Under the pieces are notes generated by a model. It did no database searches and had not been told where the DNA came from. It was given only the letters and a program-made list of their open reading frames with translations. This document shows, in pieces, positions 1 through 8,034 of a DNA stretch of 45,969 nucleotides (positions within the stretch are counted from its first letter, which is position 1; each line of letters begins with the position of its first letter). A program made the translations under genes and the position numbers. Source of the DNA: Porphyromonas sp. HMSC065F10 (lineage in GTDB: Bacteria > Bacteroidota > Bacteroidia > Bacteroidales > Porphyromonadaceae); assembly GCF_001808555.1 (NCBI RefSeq), contig NZ_KV793803.1, positions 25,466-71,434 of the forward strand, read 5' to 3'.

Positions 1-78
1 TATTAGAGAAATCTTTTATCGGTATTAGAGATTTCTTTTACCGGTAAAAGATTTTGCCCATCGGGAGAGGTGTAAATC
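1..78 (+). repeat. Palindrome array, locus 1 (cut by window edge)
   Basis: Units of 16 bp repeat every 22 bp with 6-nt spacers. A truncated unit ends at 6, CTTTTATCGGTATTAG lies at 13-28 and the perfect palindrome CTTTTACCGGTAAAAG at 35-50; the spacers are AGAAAT and AGATTT. The next 22 bp (57-78) resemble the flank found after the arrays at 27861, 16156 (minus) and 45954 (minus). The array lies downstream of the DUF4293 gene. It is not a known element to me. Confidence 0.8.
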
Positions 79-121
79 AGCAGTCACCGCTCCCCTTGTC
101 TGGATGCCTGCGAAAAAGACA

Positions 122-155
122 AGAGAGAGACGGGCTTATCGACCCATCTCTCTCT
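122..155 (-). terminator. Terminator hairpin after the DUF4293 gene
   Basis: A 13-bp stem (122-134 with 143-155) and an 8-nt loop. On the minus strand it is followed by TGTCTTTTT, as expected for an intrinsic terminator of the bamD-omega-DUF4293 unit that ends at 183. Confidence 0.75.
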
Positions 156-182
156 TCTGTACTTAGTATAAGGTATGGTGAG

Positions 183-662
183 TTACTTCCTATCCCTCAG
201 CCTATACATAGACCGGACGGTCATCTCATCGATCGCAATGGCGCGGTACGCCAATACGTCCAGCACAATAGCCAGCAGGGGGAGGATGGCTACCAGCCAC
301 TTAAGCCGCCAGCCCATATAGCCCTCGCCCAGTGATGAGATGAAGCTGTAGGTGGTGACACCCGCTAGGATCATCACTCCGACTGTCAGTAGGATATTGA
401 ACACCGTGAGTCGCATCTGGAGGGGCCTCTTCTTGTAGAGGAATATCGTCACGAGGCTGACGATGATGATGATGAAATTGAGTATCATCAGTGGCCACTC
501 AAAGGTGACAAGCTCATCCCCTGCACCCAGTTGCGTAAAGCCTGTGGTGTCTCCCTCAAAGAGGGTGTCTGCAGACGTGATCACCACGTAGGGGAAGAAG
601 AGTGGCACCAGTAAGAGTAGTGCTGCGAGGAGGAGCCAGAGTGATTGTTTCCGCTGTATCAT
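183..662 (-). CDS. DUF4293 family membrane protein
   Basis: A 159-residue integral membrane protein with four hydrophobic segments at about residues 8-30, 57-76, 84-108 and 121-142, and a basic C-terminal tail. The length and four-helix layout fit DUF4293, a Bacteroidota-restricted family of unknown function. It is the last gene of a minus-strand unit behind the omega-like gene (gap 9 nt) and bamD, a neighbourhood I know from other Bacteroidota. That context suggests a housekeeping envelope role, but no function can be read from the sequence. Confidence 0.85.
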   Translation of the reverse strand: MIQRKQSLWLLLAALLLLVPLFFPYVVITSADTLFEGDTTGFTQLGAGDELVTFEWPLMILNFIIIIVSLVTIFLYKKRPLQMRLTVFNILLTVGVMILAGVTTYSFISSLGEGYMGWRLKWLVAILPLLAIVLDVLAYRAIAIDEMTVRSMYRLRDRK

Positions 663-671
663 CCCGTGGTG

Positions 672-1034
672 TCAGTCGTCCATAATGTTGTCCATCAGGT
701 CATCGTCCATCTTGTCTAAGGGCAGATGCCAGGTAAGCTCTCCATCCTCAAACTCCTTGATCGCCATCAGGAGGGGCTTGGGCTGCTTCTCGAAGTACTT
801 CGAGAGCTCAGCCTGCTCGTTGTTGATCTCCTCGACATCCTCACCATCATCGGTGGTATAGGTCGAGAATTCCTTGACCTTGTCATCAAATTCCTGCTTC
901 ATGTCGGCGGCGATCTGATTGGCACGCTTTGCCATGATCAGGATGGAGTCATAGATATTCCCCGTAGGCTCGACAAACGCATTGATGTCGCGTGTCACGA
1001 GGGTCTGGGGTGCATTTTTGCTCTTATTGTCCAT
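672..1034 (-). CDS. rpoZ: DNA-directed RNA polymerase omega-like subunit (RpoZ/Rpb6 family)
   Basis: A 120-residue protein. The N-terminal half carries the omega/Rpb6-like pattern TRDINAFVEPTGNIYDSI followed by AKRANQIAADMKQEF, which in this family contacts the beta-prime subunit and helps polymerase assembly. The C-terminal half is acidic and ends in a run of Asp/Met residues. I use the ATG at 1034 because relatives begin MDxKxxNAP; an in-frame ATG at 1052 would add six residues. It lies between bamD and the DUF4293 gene in the usual Bacteroidota order. The family is much diverged from proteobacterial omega, so the call rests on the Bacteroidota-type sequence and its context. Confidence 0.75.
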   Translation of the reverse strand: MDNKSKNAPQTLVTRDINAFVEPTGNIYDSILIMAKRANQIAADMKQEFDDKVKEFSTYTTDDGEDVEEINNEQAELSKYFEKQPKPLLMAIKEFEDGELTWHLPLDKMDDDLMDNIMDD

Positions 1035-1078
1035 TTGTGCTTCTTGGATCAAGTGATCGTGATGTGAATTATGTGTGC

Positions 1079-1906
1079 TTACTCGTCATTGCCATCGATG
1101 AGACGATAGGCAAAGTCGTAGTATTTATCCGCTTCCTTGCGATGCTTCCCCTCAGGAAATTCGTTGACGAAAGCGAAGTACTCATCTCTGAGGGAGCGTA
1201 CCCGCTCCTGTTTCTTGGACTCAATGCTGTACCTCGCAATCTCGTAGAGCGAGGAGAGGACGTAGAAGTGTATGTCCTCCCTATACTTGCTGTACGGGTA
1301 GTCCTTCAGGGCATTGCGCCCTGTGATGATGGCCGACTCGTAGTTGTTGAAGATATAATTACCGAGGTTGTAGTACAGCTCGACATTCAGCAGCTCCTTG
1401 AGAGCAAGGTTCTCCTGGAGGTCGAAGAGAAGCTGGGTAGCCTCCTCTGCCTTCTCGCTCTGGGGGTAGAAGTCGAGGAAGAGCTGCAGCTCCTTGATTG
1501 CGCGGTAGGTAGGCTCCTGGTCAAGACGCGGGTCGGGCATCTGCTTAGCCAAGCCATAGCCGCTGTAGAAGCGAGCCAGCTCGGTGTACTCGCCATTGGG
1601 GTAGGTGGTGTAGTATTTCTCAAAGACGTCTGCTGCCTCCCGATAGTTTTTGCTCGCATAGTAGCTCTTAGCGAGGAGGTAGAGGGCATCCTCCCCCTCC
1701 CCGGTGCCGCGGAGATAGGGTACTACCGTCTCAAGCAGCTCAGCAGCTTGCTTGTACTTCTCGGTATTGTAGTACTTCTTGGCGTACGAGTAGCGCTCTG
1801 TGACGTCGGTGCTTTGCTGCACACGCACATACTCACCGCACGAGGAGGCGATCAGTAGGATGAGTGTGCTAAGGAGGACGCAGGCTGGATAATGTTTCCG
1901 GATCAT
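1079..1906 (-). CDS. bamD: Outer membrane assembly lipoprotein BamD
   Basis: A 275-residue lipoprotein with signal peptide LLSTLILLIASSC, the Cys being the lipidation site. It is followed by tetratricopeptide-like helical repeats (AKKYYNTEKYKQAAELLETVVPY, ALYLLAKSYYASKNYREAADVFEKY and later repeats). BamD is the essential periplasmic lipoprotein that works with BamA to insert beta-barrel proteins. The reading frame is open to 2065, but a promoter box lies at 1929-1936 and the signal peptide begins at the ATG at 1906, so the extra 53 residues are not expected to be made. It is the first gene of the bamD-omega-DUF4293 unit. Confidence 0.88.
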   Translation of the reverse strand: MIRKHYPACVLLSTLILLIASSCGEYVRVQQSTDVTERYSYAKKYYNTEKYKQAAELLETVVPYLRGTGEGEDALYLLAKSYYASKNYREAADVFEKYYTTYPNGEYTELARFYSGYGLAKQMPDPRLDQEPTYRAIKELQLFLDFYPQSEKAEEATQLLFDLQENLALKELLNVELYYNLGNYIFNNYESAIITGRNALKDYPYSKYREDIHFYVLSSLYEIARYSIESKKQERVRSLRDEYFAFVNEFPEGKHRKEADKYYDFAYRLIDGNDE

Positions 1907-1928
1907 TATTCTCTGAGTATATAACGTG

Positions 1929-1936
1929 CAAATATA
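1929..1936 (-). promoter_or_regulatory. Bacteroidota -7 box before bamD
   Basis: On the minus strand TATATTTG, followed by C, matches TAnnTTTG. It lies 23 bp before the bamD ATG. No clear -33 TTG is seen at the usual distance. Confidence 0.55.
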
Positions 1937-2103
1937 CCGCTTTTTTTGAGATGATGGCATCACCCACTCTTTTTTGCTGGGGACCTCCCCTCTTTTTCTA
2001 TCCTTTCTCTTCCGGAGGTGATCTTTCTTTGGGGATAAAATGGTAGATTTGTGTGTCTTGATCAAGTTAGCAAACCATTCAATAATAAATATCCTTATAT
2101 AGT

Positions 2104-2943
2104 ATGAGTCAAACTTCTATCAATGCAGCTGCTCGTGATGTCTTGAGAGACCTGGCGGCGATGTCTGTGGGAGCAGTGGGCGGCATAGTCCTGTACAATG
2201 CCCTGAAGAGCCGCTATCGTAGAGTGGAGACGCCCACGTCTCTGATTGACTCTATCACCTGCTATGAGGGACGGCATCCCTCGTCGGTGCTGACTTTTGG
2301 TTGGGATGAGGATGAGAAATTCTCTTGGGCGAGACGGATTTCTCTAGATAAGGAGGGCAACCGTCTCCATGAGTCACTTATAGAGTCTGAGGTGTACGAT
2401 CGGAAGCTACTCGTCGTGGAGACCGACTGCATGGAGGGGTGCAATACACCTGAGATCACCACGGTCGATCTTGACCCCTTTGGTATGGGAACCTCCCTCT
2501 CCTTCCGCCGGACGAGTGGTAGAGAGGAGCACTGGGATCTGAGGCTCTATGGCGGTCAGCTTGACAGCATCATCAGTCAGGATGGTGAGATGGATGTGAC
2601 TTGGGACACGGAGGGAAATATCACCTCTATCACCGGACACGAGGGAGAGTATCGTCAGGAGATGACCTACTATAGTAATGTTGGGAATCGGGTATTCCCT
2701 GACCTGAATTACCTCAGCGATGTGAGCTCGGTGAATTTCCTCTCCAGCTTCATACTCGGCTCCAGATCCTCCAACCTCATCTCCTCTATGGTGATCCGCC
2801 GACCGGACTACCACTACCACTTACTTGCCTCCTACCTGTGTGACCGCTTTGACCAGCCCCTACAGGTACGGCACGAGATCAAGGAGATCAAGGAGGGGGA
2901 AGTCAAGGAGTCAACCCTTCGGTACGATATAAAGTATCTGTAA
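2104..2943 (+). CDS. Hypothetical protein, DUF4595-like
   Basis: A 279-residue protein. It has one N-terminal hydrophobic stretch (about residues 18-32, AAMSVGAVGGIVLYNAL) with no clear cleavage site or lipobox. The body is beta-rich and YD-repeat-like (DSIISQDGEMDVTWDTEGNI). The later motif FPDLNYLSDVSSVNFLSSF followed by LGSRSSNLISS resembles the DUF4595 family of Bacteroidota, whose members are usually secreted or lipoproteins. A function cannot be given. It is divergent from bamD and sits 42 bp before the MscS-type gene. The start is the first ATG after the shared AT-rich gap. Confidence 0.6.
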   Translation: MSQTSINAAARDVLRDLAAMSVGAVGGIVLYNALKSRYRRVETPTSLIDSITCYEGRHPSSVLTFGWDEDEKFSWARRISLDKEGNRLHESLIESEVYDRKLLVVETDCMEGCNTPEITTVDLDPFGMGTSLSFRRTSGREEHWDLRLYGGQLDSIISQDGEMDVTWDTEGNITSITGHEGEYRQEMTYYSNVGNRVFPDLNYLSDVSSVNFLSSFILGSRSSNLISSMVIRRPDYHYHLLASYLCDRFDQPLQVRHEIKEIKEGEVKESTLRYDIKYL

Positions 2944-2985
2944 CTGATAACGCATTAGATATCCACCCAAAATAAATTTGTATCA

Positions 2986-4305
2986 ATGGATGATATTAGA
3001 GCCTTGCTCCTGAGGATTATCACTGGCTTTGACCTCGGGATTGAGCATGGATCCCTTGCCTACGAGATGCTTGTGCTTGGGATCGTTGTTGTATTCTTAG
3101 TGATCGTGGACTTCATACTCCGGCTGATCTTCATCAAAGGGCTGAGGGGGCTCCTGGGTAAGATTCCGTGGTTCAGTAGCTCAACGGCCGACGCTCGCAG
3201 TAATAAGGTCCTGAGTAAGCTTGTGAGCTTGATCGTTAGCTCAATATTTATTGGTCTGCTTACACTGCCCTTCCCCAATGGCGGTGCGTGGTATGTCGGT
3301 TTGTTGTTAGTGGCTCGACTTTGTCAGACCTTCTTCTTCTTTAGCTTACTTACCGCTGTCATTGACACCGGTCGGGCATGGATGCTTAAGCAGCCGCAGT
3401 ATAGGGATAATCCTATGGTCGCACTCTTGCAGGCCTTTAAGGTGCTGGCTATCTTCCTTGCGGTCTTGGTGGTGATATCGCTGCTCTTCCGCATTGATAT
3501 GAGCACAATATTCGGCAGTCTGGCAGCACTATCTGCAGTGCTGATGCTGATCTTTAAGGACACCATCCTCGGATTTGTAGCCAGTATACAGCTGACAGGT
3601 AGTGATATGGTCCATGTGGGTGACTGGATCACCGTGCCGGGTAAGAGCGTTGATGGAAACGTCGTAGAGATCTCGCTTACAACGGTCAAGGTGATGGGCT
3701 TTGATAACTCAATGTACACCATACCACCCTACGACTTAGTGAGCAACCCTGTGCAGAATTGGTCTAATATGCAGCGCTCCAATGCTCGTCTCTGTGCTCG
3801 CTCGATCTATATCGACATCTCCTCGATACGCTATGCTGATGATCAATTGATCAAGCGCCTGCGTCAGTCGGGCCTGCTGAGCCAGGTGATGGATCAGCTG
3901 ATTGCCGAGGTGGAGGATGAGAATAAGAAGCAGAGCCTGACGGATGACCTGACGCGGGTCAGGGTGACCAACCTGGGGCTCTTCCGAAATTATGTGCTTA
4001 AGTTCCTCGAGCAGTCCGATGCTGTGGACCACAACTACGATGCGATGTGCTTCCAGAAGCCGATGACTGAGATGGGACTGCCACTCCTCGTACGGTTCTT
4101 CACAAAGACCTCTAATTGGGGGATGCATGAGACCATCGCTGCCAATACCTTTGAGCATCTGATGGCAGTGATCTCGCTCTTTGATCTGAAGATATATCAG
4201 AAAGTCTCCTCCAGCAACTTAGCCTCGGCTACAGAGTCAGAGCTTAAGGAGATGCTTGCGACTAAGCAGGCTGCAGCGGACTCAGACAGCGAAGAGGCTA
4301 AGTGA
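2986..4305 (+). CDS. MscS-family mechanosensitive channel (YbdG-like)
   Basis: A 439-residue inner-membrane protein. Several hydrophobic segments occupy the N-terminal 200 residues, and the last contains the MscS pore-helix region (FGSLAALSAVLMLIFKDTILGF). It continues into the cytoplasmic beta-domain (GDWITVPGKSVDGNVVEISL and YTIPPYDLVSNPVQNWS). These channels open under membrane tension and release solutes on osmotic downshock. The length and the large C-terminal domain are closer to E. coli YbdG than to the 286-residue MscS. The C-terminus is acidic and low in complexity. It converges with the amidase gene across a shared terminator. Confidence 0.85.
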   Translation: MDDIRALLLRIITGFDLGIEHGSLAYEMLVLGIVVVFLVIVDFILRLIFIKGLRGLLGKIPWFSSSTADARSNKVLSKLVSLIVSSIFIGLLTLPFPNGGAWYVGLLLVARLCQTFFFFSLLTAVIDTGRAWMLKQPQYRDNPMVALLQAFKVLAIFLAVLVVISLLFRIDMSTIFGSLAALSAVLMLIFKDTILGFVASIQLTGSDMVHVGDWITVPGKSVDGNVVEISLTTVKVMGFDNSMYTIPPYDLVSNPVQNWSNMQRSNARLCARSIYIDISSIRYADDQLIKRLRQSGLLSQVMDQLIAEVEDENKKQSLTDDLTRVRVTNLGLFRNYVLKFLEQSDAVDHNYDAMCFQKPMTEMGLPLLVRFFTKTSNWGMHETIAANTFEHLMAVISLFDLKIYQKVSSSNLASATESELKEMLATKQAAADSDSEEAK

Positions 4306-4327
4306 TCTGAGGGTCACACTTGGTAAT

Positions 4328-4368
4328 GAAAAAGGGAGATGCACCCAAGCTGGTGCATCTCCCTTTTT
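4328..4368. terminator. Bidirectional terminator between MscS gene and amidase
   Basis: A perfect 15-bp stem (4331-4345 with 4352-4366) and a 6-nt loop, flanked by an A-run on the left and a T-run on the right. It can therefore stop transcription from both converging genes. Confidence 0.9.
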
Positions 4369-4393
4369 GGTAGTTGGTATGGTCGTGTGGGGA

Positions 4394-5221
4394 CTATTGC
4401 TTGCCGGATCGCCTCCGGATCTGCCGCTCGTACTCTATGACAGCCTTGGCGATCTCATTGGCGATCTTGGCCTGCCCACTCTGAGAGTTGATGTAGCGCT
4501 CTTCCTCTCTATTGGTGATGAAGCCGATCTCAATGAGGACGCTTGGCATGGCAGCCTCTCGCAGCACCAGAAAGCCCGCCTGGCGTACTCCTCGGTCGTA
4601 TCGACTGGCGGACTTGAAGCCGCTTTGGACCAGCTTGGCAAGCCTCAAGCTATTCTCCAAGTGCTTATTTGCCATGAACTGGAAGATGATGTACGACTCG
4701 CTTGAGGTGGGATCAAAGTCCTCATACTTCTTGGAGTAGTTGTCCTCCAGGAGGATGGCACTGTTCTCCTTCATCGCCACCCTTAGGTTGTCCTCTGTCC
4801 GGTGAAGACCGAGCACATAGGTCTCGGTGCCGCTGGGGGAGTGGCTATTGCTTGCGTTGGCATGGATGGAGACAAAGAGGTCAGCGTTTTTCTTGATCGC
4901 AAATCGGGCTCTGTCCTGCAGTCCGATGAAGTTATCGTCTGGTCTGCTGTAGTATACCTTGATCTGTGGTGCCAGTTCATTGATCTTGGCCCCCACTTTC
5001 TTGGACACCGCGAGGACGACATTTTTCTCGTAGGAGACTTTGCCCTTTGCTCCGCTGTCGTGTCCCCCATGCCCGGCATCAATAACCACGATAAACCGTC
5101 CCTCCTTGTCCCTCGCATATAGGGTGGGAGATCCTATAAGGGTTAAGAGCAAGATGACTAAGAGGGCGCAGGTGGTTGACACTCCGAGGTATGAGGTAGT
5201 ATGGGAATGGTATCTGGTCAT
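4394..5221 (-). CDS. N-acetylmuramoyl-L-alanine amidase (Amidase_3)
   Basis: A 275-residue exported zinc amidase that cleaves the bond between MurNAc and the peptide stem of peptidoglycan. An N-terminal signal segment (about residues 13-36) is followed by the Amidase_3 domain. Visible zinc/catalytic residues are H51 in DAGHGGHD, E65 in SYEKN, H120 in VSIHANAS and E231 in LIEIGFITN. The whole catalytic set is present, so the enzyme should be active in daughter-cell separation or wall turnover. There is no SH3 or LysM targeting domain. A TATCTTTC box at 5246-5253 on the minus strand could be its promoter. Confidence 0.9.
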   Translation of the reverse strand: MTRYHSHTTSYLGVSTTCALLVILLLTLIGSPTLYARDKEGRFIVVIDAGHGGHDSGAKGKVSYEKNVVLAVSKKVGAKINELAPQIKVYYSRPDDNFIGLQDRARFAIKKNADLFVSIHANASNSHSPSGTETYVLGLHRTEDNLRVAMKENSAILLEDNYSKKYEDFDPTSSESYIIFQFMANKHLENSLRLAKLVQSGFKSASRYDRGVRQAGFLVLREAAMPSVLIEIGFITNREEERYINSQSGQAKIANEIAKAVIEYERQIRRRSGKQ

Positions 5222-5277
5222 ATGGTATAAATGCTTGATGGATCGGAAAGATACCCAAATTGTCCGGAAGGATAAAG

Positions 5278-5316
5278 AAAGCCTGAAACTACTCAGGAAA
5301 AGTAGTCTCAGGCTTT
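5278..5316 (-). terminator. Terminator after tig
   Basis: Stem 5278-5293 with 5301-5316 (AAAGCCTGA pairing with TCAGGCTTT, one A-C mismatch, then ACTACT with AGTAGT). On the minus strand it is followed by TTTCTTTATC. It lies 42 bp after the trigger factor stop codon. Confidence 0.75.
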
Positions 5317-5358
5317 ACATAGCTGTGATAAGTGAGTCTCTACGGACGCACGAAGTCC

Positions 5359-6780
5359 TTACTCGGCAGGCTTCTCCTCAGACTCAGCCTCCTCACCGCT
5401 GTCCATAATGATCTTCTGGAGCTCATCGGCAGTCACCTCCTTAGTCTCCACAGTGATCACGTTGTCCTCGTGGATCTTCTGGGCAACCATCTGGCGAAGC
5501 ATATTTTGCTGGGTGTTGTAGCGGAAGTTGTCATTGCTGAGGGCGCGCTGTACCTGTCCCTCAATCATGTCCTCCGTAGGAGAGGAGAGACCGATCTGTG
5601 CCAGCTGGTTGATCACGTAGGAGCGGGTGAAGTTCTTCAGATCCTCCTCAGTGACCTCAAGGCTGTACTTATCCGTAAAGTGGTTGATGATTATGTCCAG
5701 CTTAAGACCCTTCATCAGCTCCTTGAAGTTACTGTCGATCTCCTCGTCTGACTGATCCTTGGCCATCTCGGAGCCCTTGTACCACTCCTTGATGGTATCC
5801 TCTGCGAGATCCACCTTGTCGGTCTTCTCCTTTGTGATAAGGCTTATGAGATCCTCGGTGAACTTATAGTCAGCGTTGGCCTTGATATTCTGCTCCATCT
5901 TGGACTTCAGCTCCTCGCGAGCCTCCTCCTCAGTGTGTACCTTGTCGGGACCAAAGATCCTATCGAAGAACTCCTGATTAAGCTCAGCACGCTGGGAGTA
6001 GCTGATCTCCTTGATCTCGTAGGAGAACTCGCTCTCCTTGTACTTCTCCACCTCCTCGTCGGTCATGTCGTCAAGGTGGAAGAGCGCCTTGAGCTCAGAC
6101 TTCTGACCGCCAAAGGCCTTATAGGGATTGAAGATTACGATGCTGTCCTTGGGGGCGTTCTCAAACTTCGCCTTCTCATCCTCATCGGTCATAAAGTCCA
6201 CGTAGATCGTGGTCCGATCGAGCTGAATGCCTCCCTCGCGTGGCGAGTCTCCGTCAAGCTCTGCCAATGCTCCGGATACGAACGCATTGGGGACAATGTG
6301 GTCTCCGTCGACAAACTTGGAATTGGCCCTCTGGAGCTGCTCCATCTGCTTGGTTACCTCCTCGTCGTCCACGGTGGGCTGATAGTAGGTAAGGGTGTCC
6401 TCGCTGCTGAGAATGTCGTTGCTCAGGGTGGGGATCAGTGCCAAGTGGAAGGTGATGGTCATCTCATCCTGCAGAAGCTTATCTCCCTGGTTGAGCTCCT
6501 TTGGCATAATAGGCTGACCGATAGTCTTCAGCTCCTTCTCCCGGATGAAGTCCATGAGCTTAGAAGTAACAGCTTCGCTAACTGCATCGACGTGGATGCT
6601 GTCACCGTACATCTTAAGGATGAGTCCCTTAGGCACGTGACCCTTGCGGAATCCGCGCATTGAGGCGTTGGCGCTGATGTTATTGAGACGCTTCTTGTAG
6701 TCCTCTGCGTAGTCCGACTTCTCGACAGTTACGTCAATACGGGCAAAGTTGTCTTTCTGCTCTGCGAGAGTGATATCCAT
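5359..6780 (-). CDS. tig: Trigger factor, ribosome-bound chaperone
   Basis: A 473-residue protein. The N-terminal domain carries the ribosome-docking signature GFRKG at residues 43-47, within MRGFRKGHVPKGLILKMYG, which binds ribosomal protein uL23 near the exit tunnel. The middle region (about 150-260) occupies the place of the FKBP-type PPIase domain but is much diverged. The C-terminal helical arms (about 270-450) form the chaperone cradle, followed by an acidic tail. It folds nascent chains as they leave the ribosome. It is monocistronic, with its own promoter at 6821-6851 and a terminator at 5278-5316. Confidence 0.92.
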   Translation of the reverse strand: MDITLAEQKDNFARIDVTVEKSDYAEDYKKRLNNISANASMRGFRKGHVPKGLILKMYGDSIHVDAVSEAVTSKLMDFIREKELKTIGQPIMPKELNQGDKLLQDEMTITFHLALIPTLSNDILSSEDTLTYYQPTVDDEEVTKQMEQLQRANSKFVDGDHIVPNAFVSGALAELDGDSPREGGIQLDRTTIYVDFMTDEDEKAKFENAPKDSIVIFNPYKAFGGQKSELKALFHLDDMTDEEVEKYKESEFSYEIKEISYSQRAELNQEFFDRIFGPDKVHTEEEAREELKSKMEQNIKANADYKFTEDLISLITKEKTDKVDLAEDTIKEWYKGSEMAKDQSDEEIDSNFKELMKGLKLDIIINHFTDKYSLEVTEEDLKNFTRSYVINQLAQIGLSSPTEDMIEGQVQRALSNDNFRYNTQQNMLRQMVAQKIHEDNVITVETKEVTADELQKIIMDSGEEAESEEKPAE

Positions 6781-6820
6781 TGTTATGTCTTTATGTGATT
6801 TGGTTTCAGTTGTTAGCGTG

Positions 6821-6851
6821 CAAAGTTAGCATTTTTGCCTCTATTGCCCAA
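6821..6851 (-). promoter_or_regulatory. tig promoter
   Basis: On the minus strand: TTG (6851-6849), a 20-bp spacer, then TAACTTTG (6828-6821). This is a full match to the Bacteroidota housekeeping -33/-7 pattern. It predicts a leader of about 35 nt before the tig ATG. Confidence 0.8.
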
Positions 6852-6955
6852 CCCTCAAGCTCTACTCGGCATAGTCGCGCACCTGTGGTAGGAGTACCCC
6901 TGGGGGAGTCAAGTAAAATGGAGGGACCTAGCCTTTCCATTAGCCCTATCCGGGC

Positions 6956-8032
6956 TTATGTACCCTTGAAGTGGAGGTCGATGATTACGATCTCAGACCT
7001 GCTCCCGATACGGAGGCGCGAGGTGGAAGCGCCATAGCCGGAGGAGATGATGATCATGCCGTCACCGGAGGGATGGCAGCCGTAGTTGTGGCAGAAGAGG
7101 AGTGGTTGGAAGACCTGCATCGGGAAGATCTGCCCGGCGTGGGTGTGTCCCGTGAGAGTGAGGTCTATCCCGCTGACCTCTGGGTCCCTCTCCCAGTGCT
7201 CACGAGGCCGGTGCTGTAGCAGTATGGAGGTCGCACCATCGGGCACCAGATCCGCTAAGCTACTGAGTGGCACCACGTCCTTATCCAGGGCTTTGTAGTA
7301 GTCTCTGCCTATGAGGTAAAGGCTTGGGCGGAGCTTCACGACGCTGTCGCGGAGCAGTGTCCCCAGCGAGGAGATCCACTGCACATTCTCATCCAAGTCA
7401 CCATAGTACTCATGGTTGCCAAGGACGAAGTAGAGACCTTGGGTGCTCTCTCTTATGCGGGCGAAGTGGTATGCAGCCGTGATGGTGTCCACATCGCTTA
7501 GACTTCTATCGATCAGGTCTCCCCCGATGAAGACATAGTCCGGCGAAGCTTTCTCTATCATTTGCTCCATCCTTGCAAGATGCTCCTCCCCGAAGAGTTC
7601 GCCCAAGTGGATGTCAGTCACGAGTGCTATGCGGACGCTGTCCGAGGGCTTCTCGTCTGGCAACATGATGCGGTAGCGGGTGGTGATCGGCTCCCTTACA
7701 TTTCTTCTCCCCGCGATCATCACCGGTAGGATCAGCGATAGACAGAGTAGGGCGGTCACGCGACCATAGTGGCACTTCGTGGCGCTGTCGAGGAGTGTGA
7801 AGAGTGTGGCAAAGTAGATCTCAGCGAAGAGTAGATCTGTCACCAGCTCGGGTGTACTGCCACCGGAGAGTGAGGTGGTCAGGATTAGCCCTATGGAGAG
7901 GACCGGGATAGCTATGACGCTCCACTTGAGCACTTTACGGAGCAGCTGATCCCTGGGGACTCGACGTCCGGCATAGTGACAGAGGGCATAGCCCAGTGCG
8001 ATCTGTACGAAGACAAAGAAAATGTATCGCAT
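6956..8032 (-). CDS. Membrane-anchored metallophosphoesterase
   Basis: A 358-residue protein. The N-terminal third has about four hydrophobic helices. The rest is a calcineurin-like phosphoesterase domain with its metal-binding blocks in order: TDIHLGELFG, FIGGDLIDRS, LGNHEYYGD, LLQHRP and LTGHTHAGQIFP. It resembles the YkoQ/YaeI group, some members of which act on lipid A precursors or UDP-sugars; the substrate here is unknown. The ATG at 8032 is chosen over an upstream TTG. It starts 2 nt after the MATE stop codon, so the two are co-translated. It is the last gene of the lysS operon. Confidence 0.85.
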   Translation of the reverse strand: MRYIFFVFVQIALGYALCHYAGRRVPRDQLLRKVLKWSVIAIPVLSIGLILTTSLSGGSTPELVTDLLFAEIYFATLFTLLDSATKCHYGRVTALLCLSLILPVMIAGRRNVREPITTRYRIMLPDEKPSDSVRIALVTDIHLGELFGEEHLARMEQMIEKASPDYVFIGGDLIDRSLSDVDTITAAYHFARIRESTQGLYFVLGNHEYYGDLDENVQWISSLGTLLRDSVVKLRPSLYLIGRDYYKALDKDVVPLSSLADLVPDGATSILLQHRPREHWERDPEVSGIDLTLTGHTHAGQIFPMQVFQPLLFCHNYGCHPSGDGMIIISSGYGASTSRLRIGSRSEIVIIDLHFKGT

Positions 8033-8034
8033 GC

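Noticed and set aside
54-335. 93-residue plus-strand reading frame
   Set aside because: It runs antisense through the DUF4293 gene and a terminator, with a low-complexity product and no family likeness.
6895-6955. GTCAAGTAAAATGGAGGG resembling GTCAGGTAAAATGGGCG near 16109
   Set aside because: Only about 14 matching bases, without palindrome units or 22-bp spacing; treated as chance.
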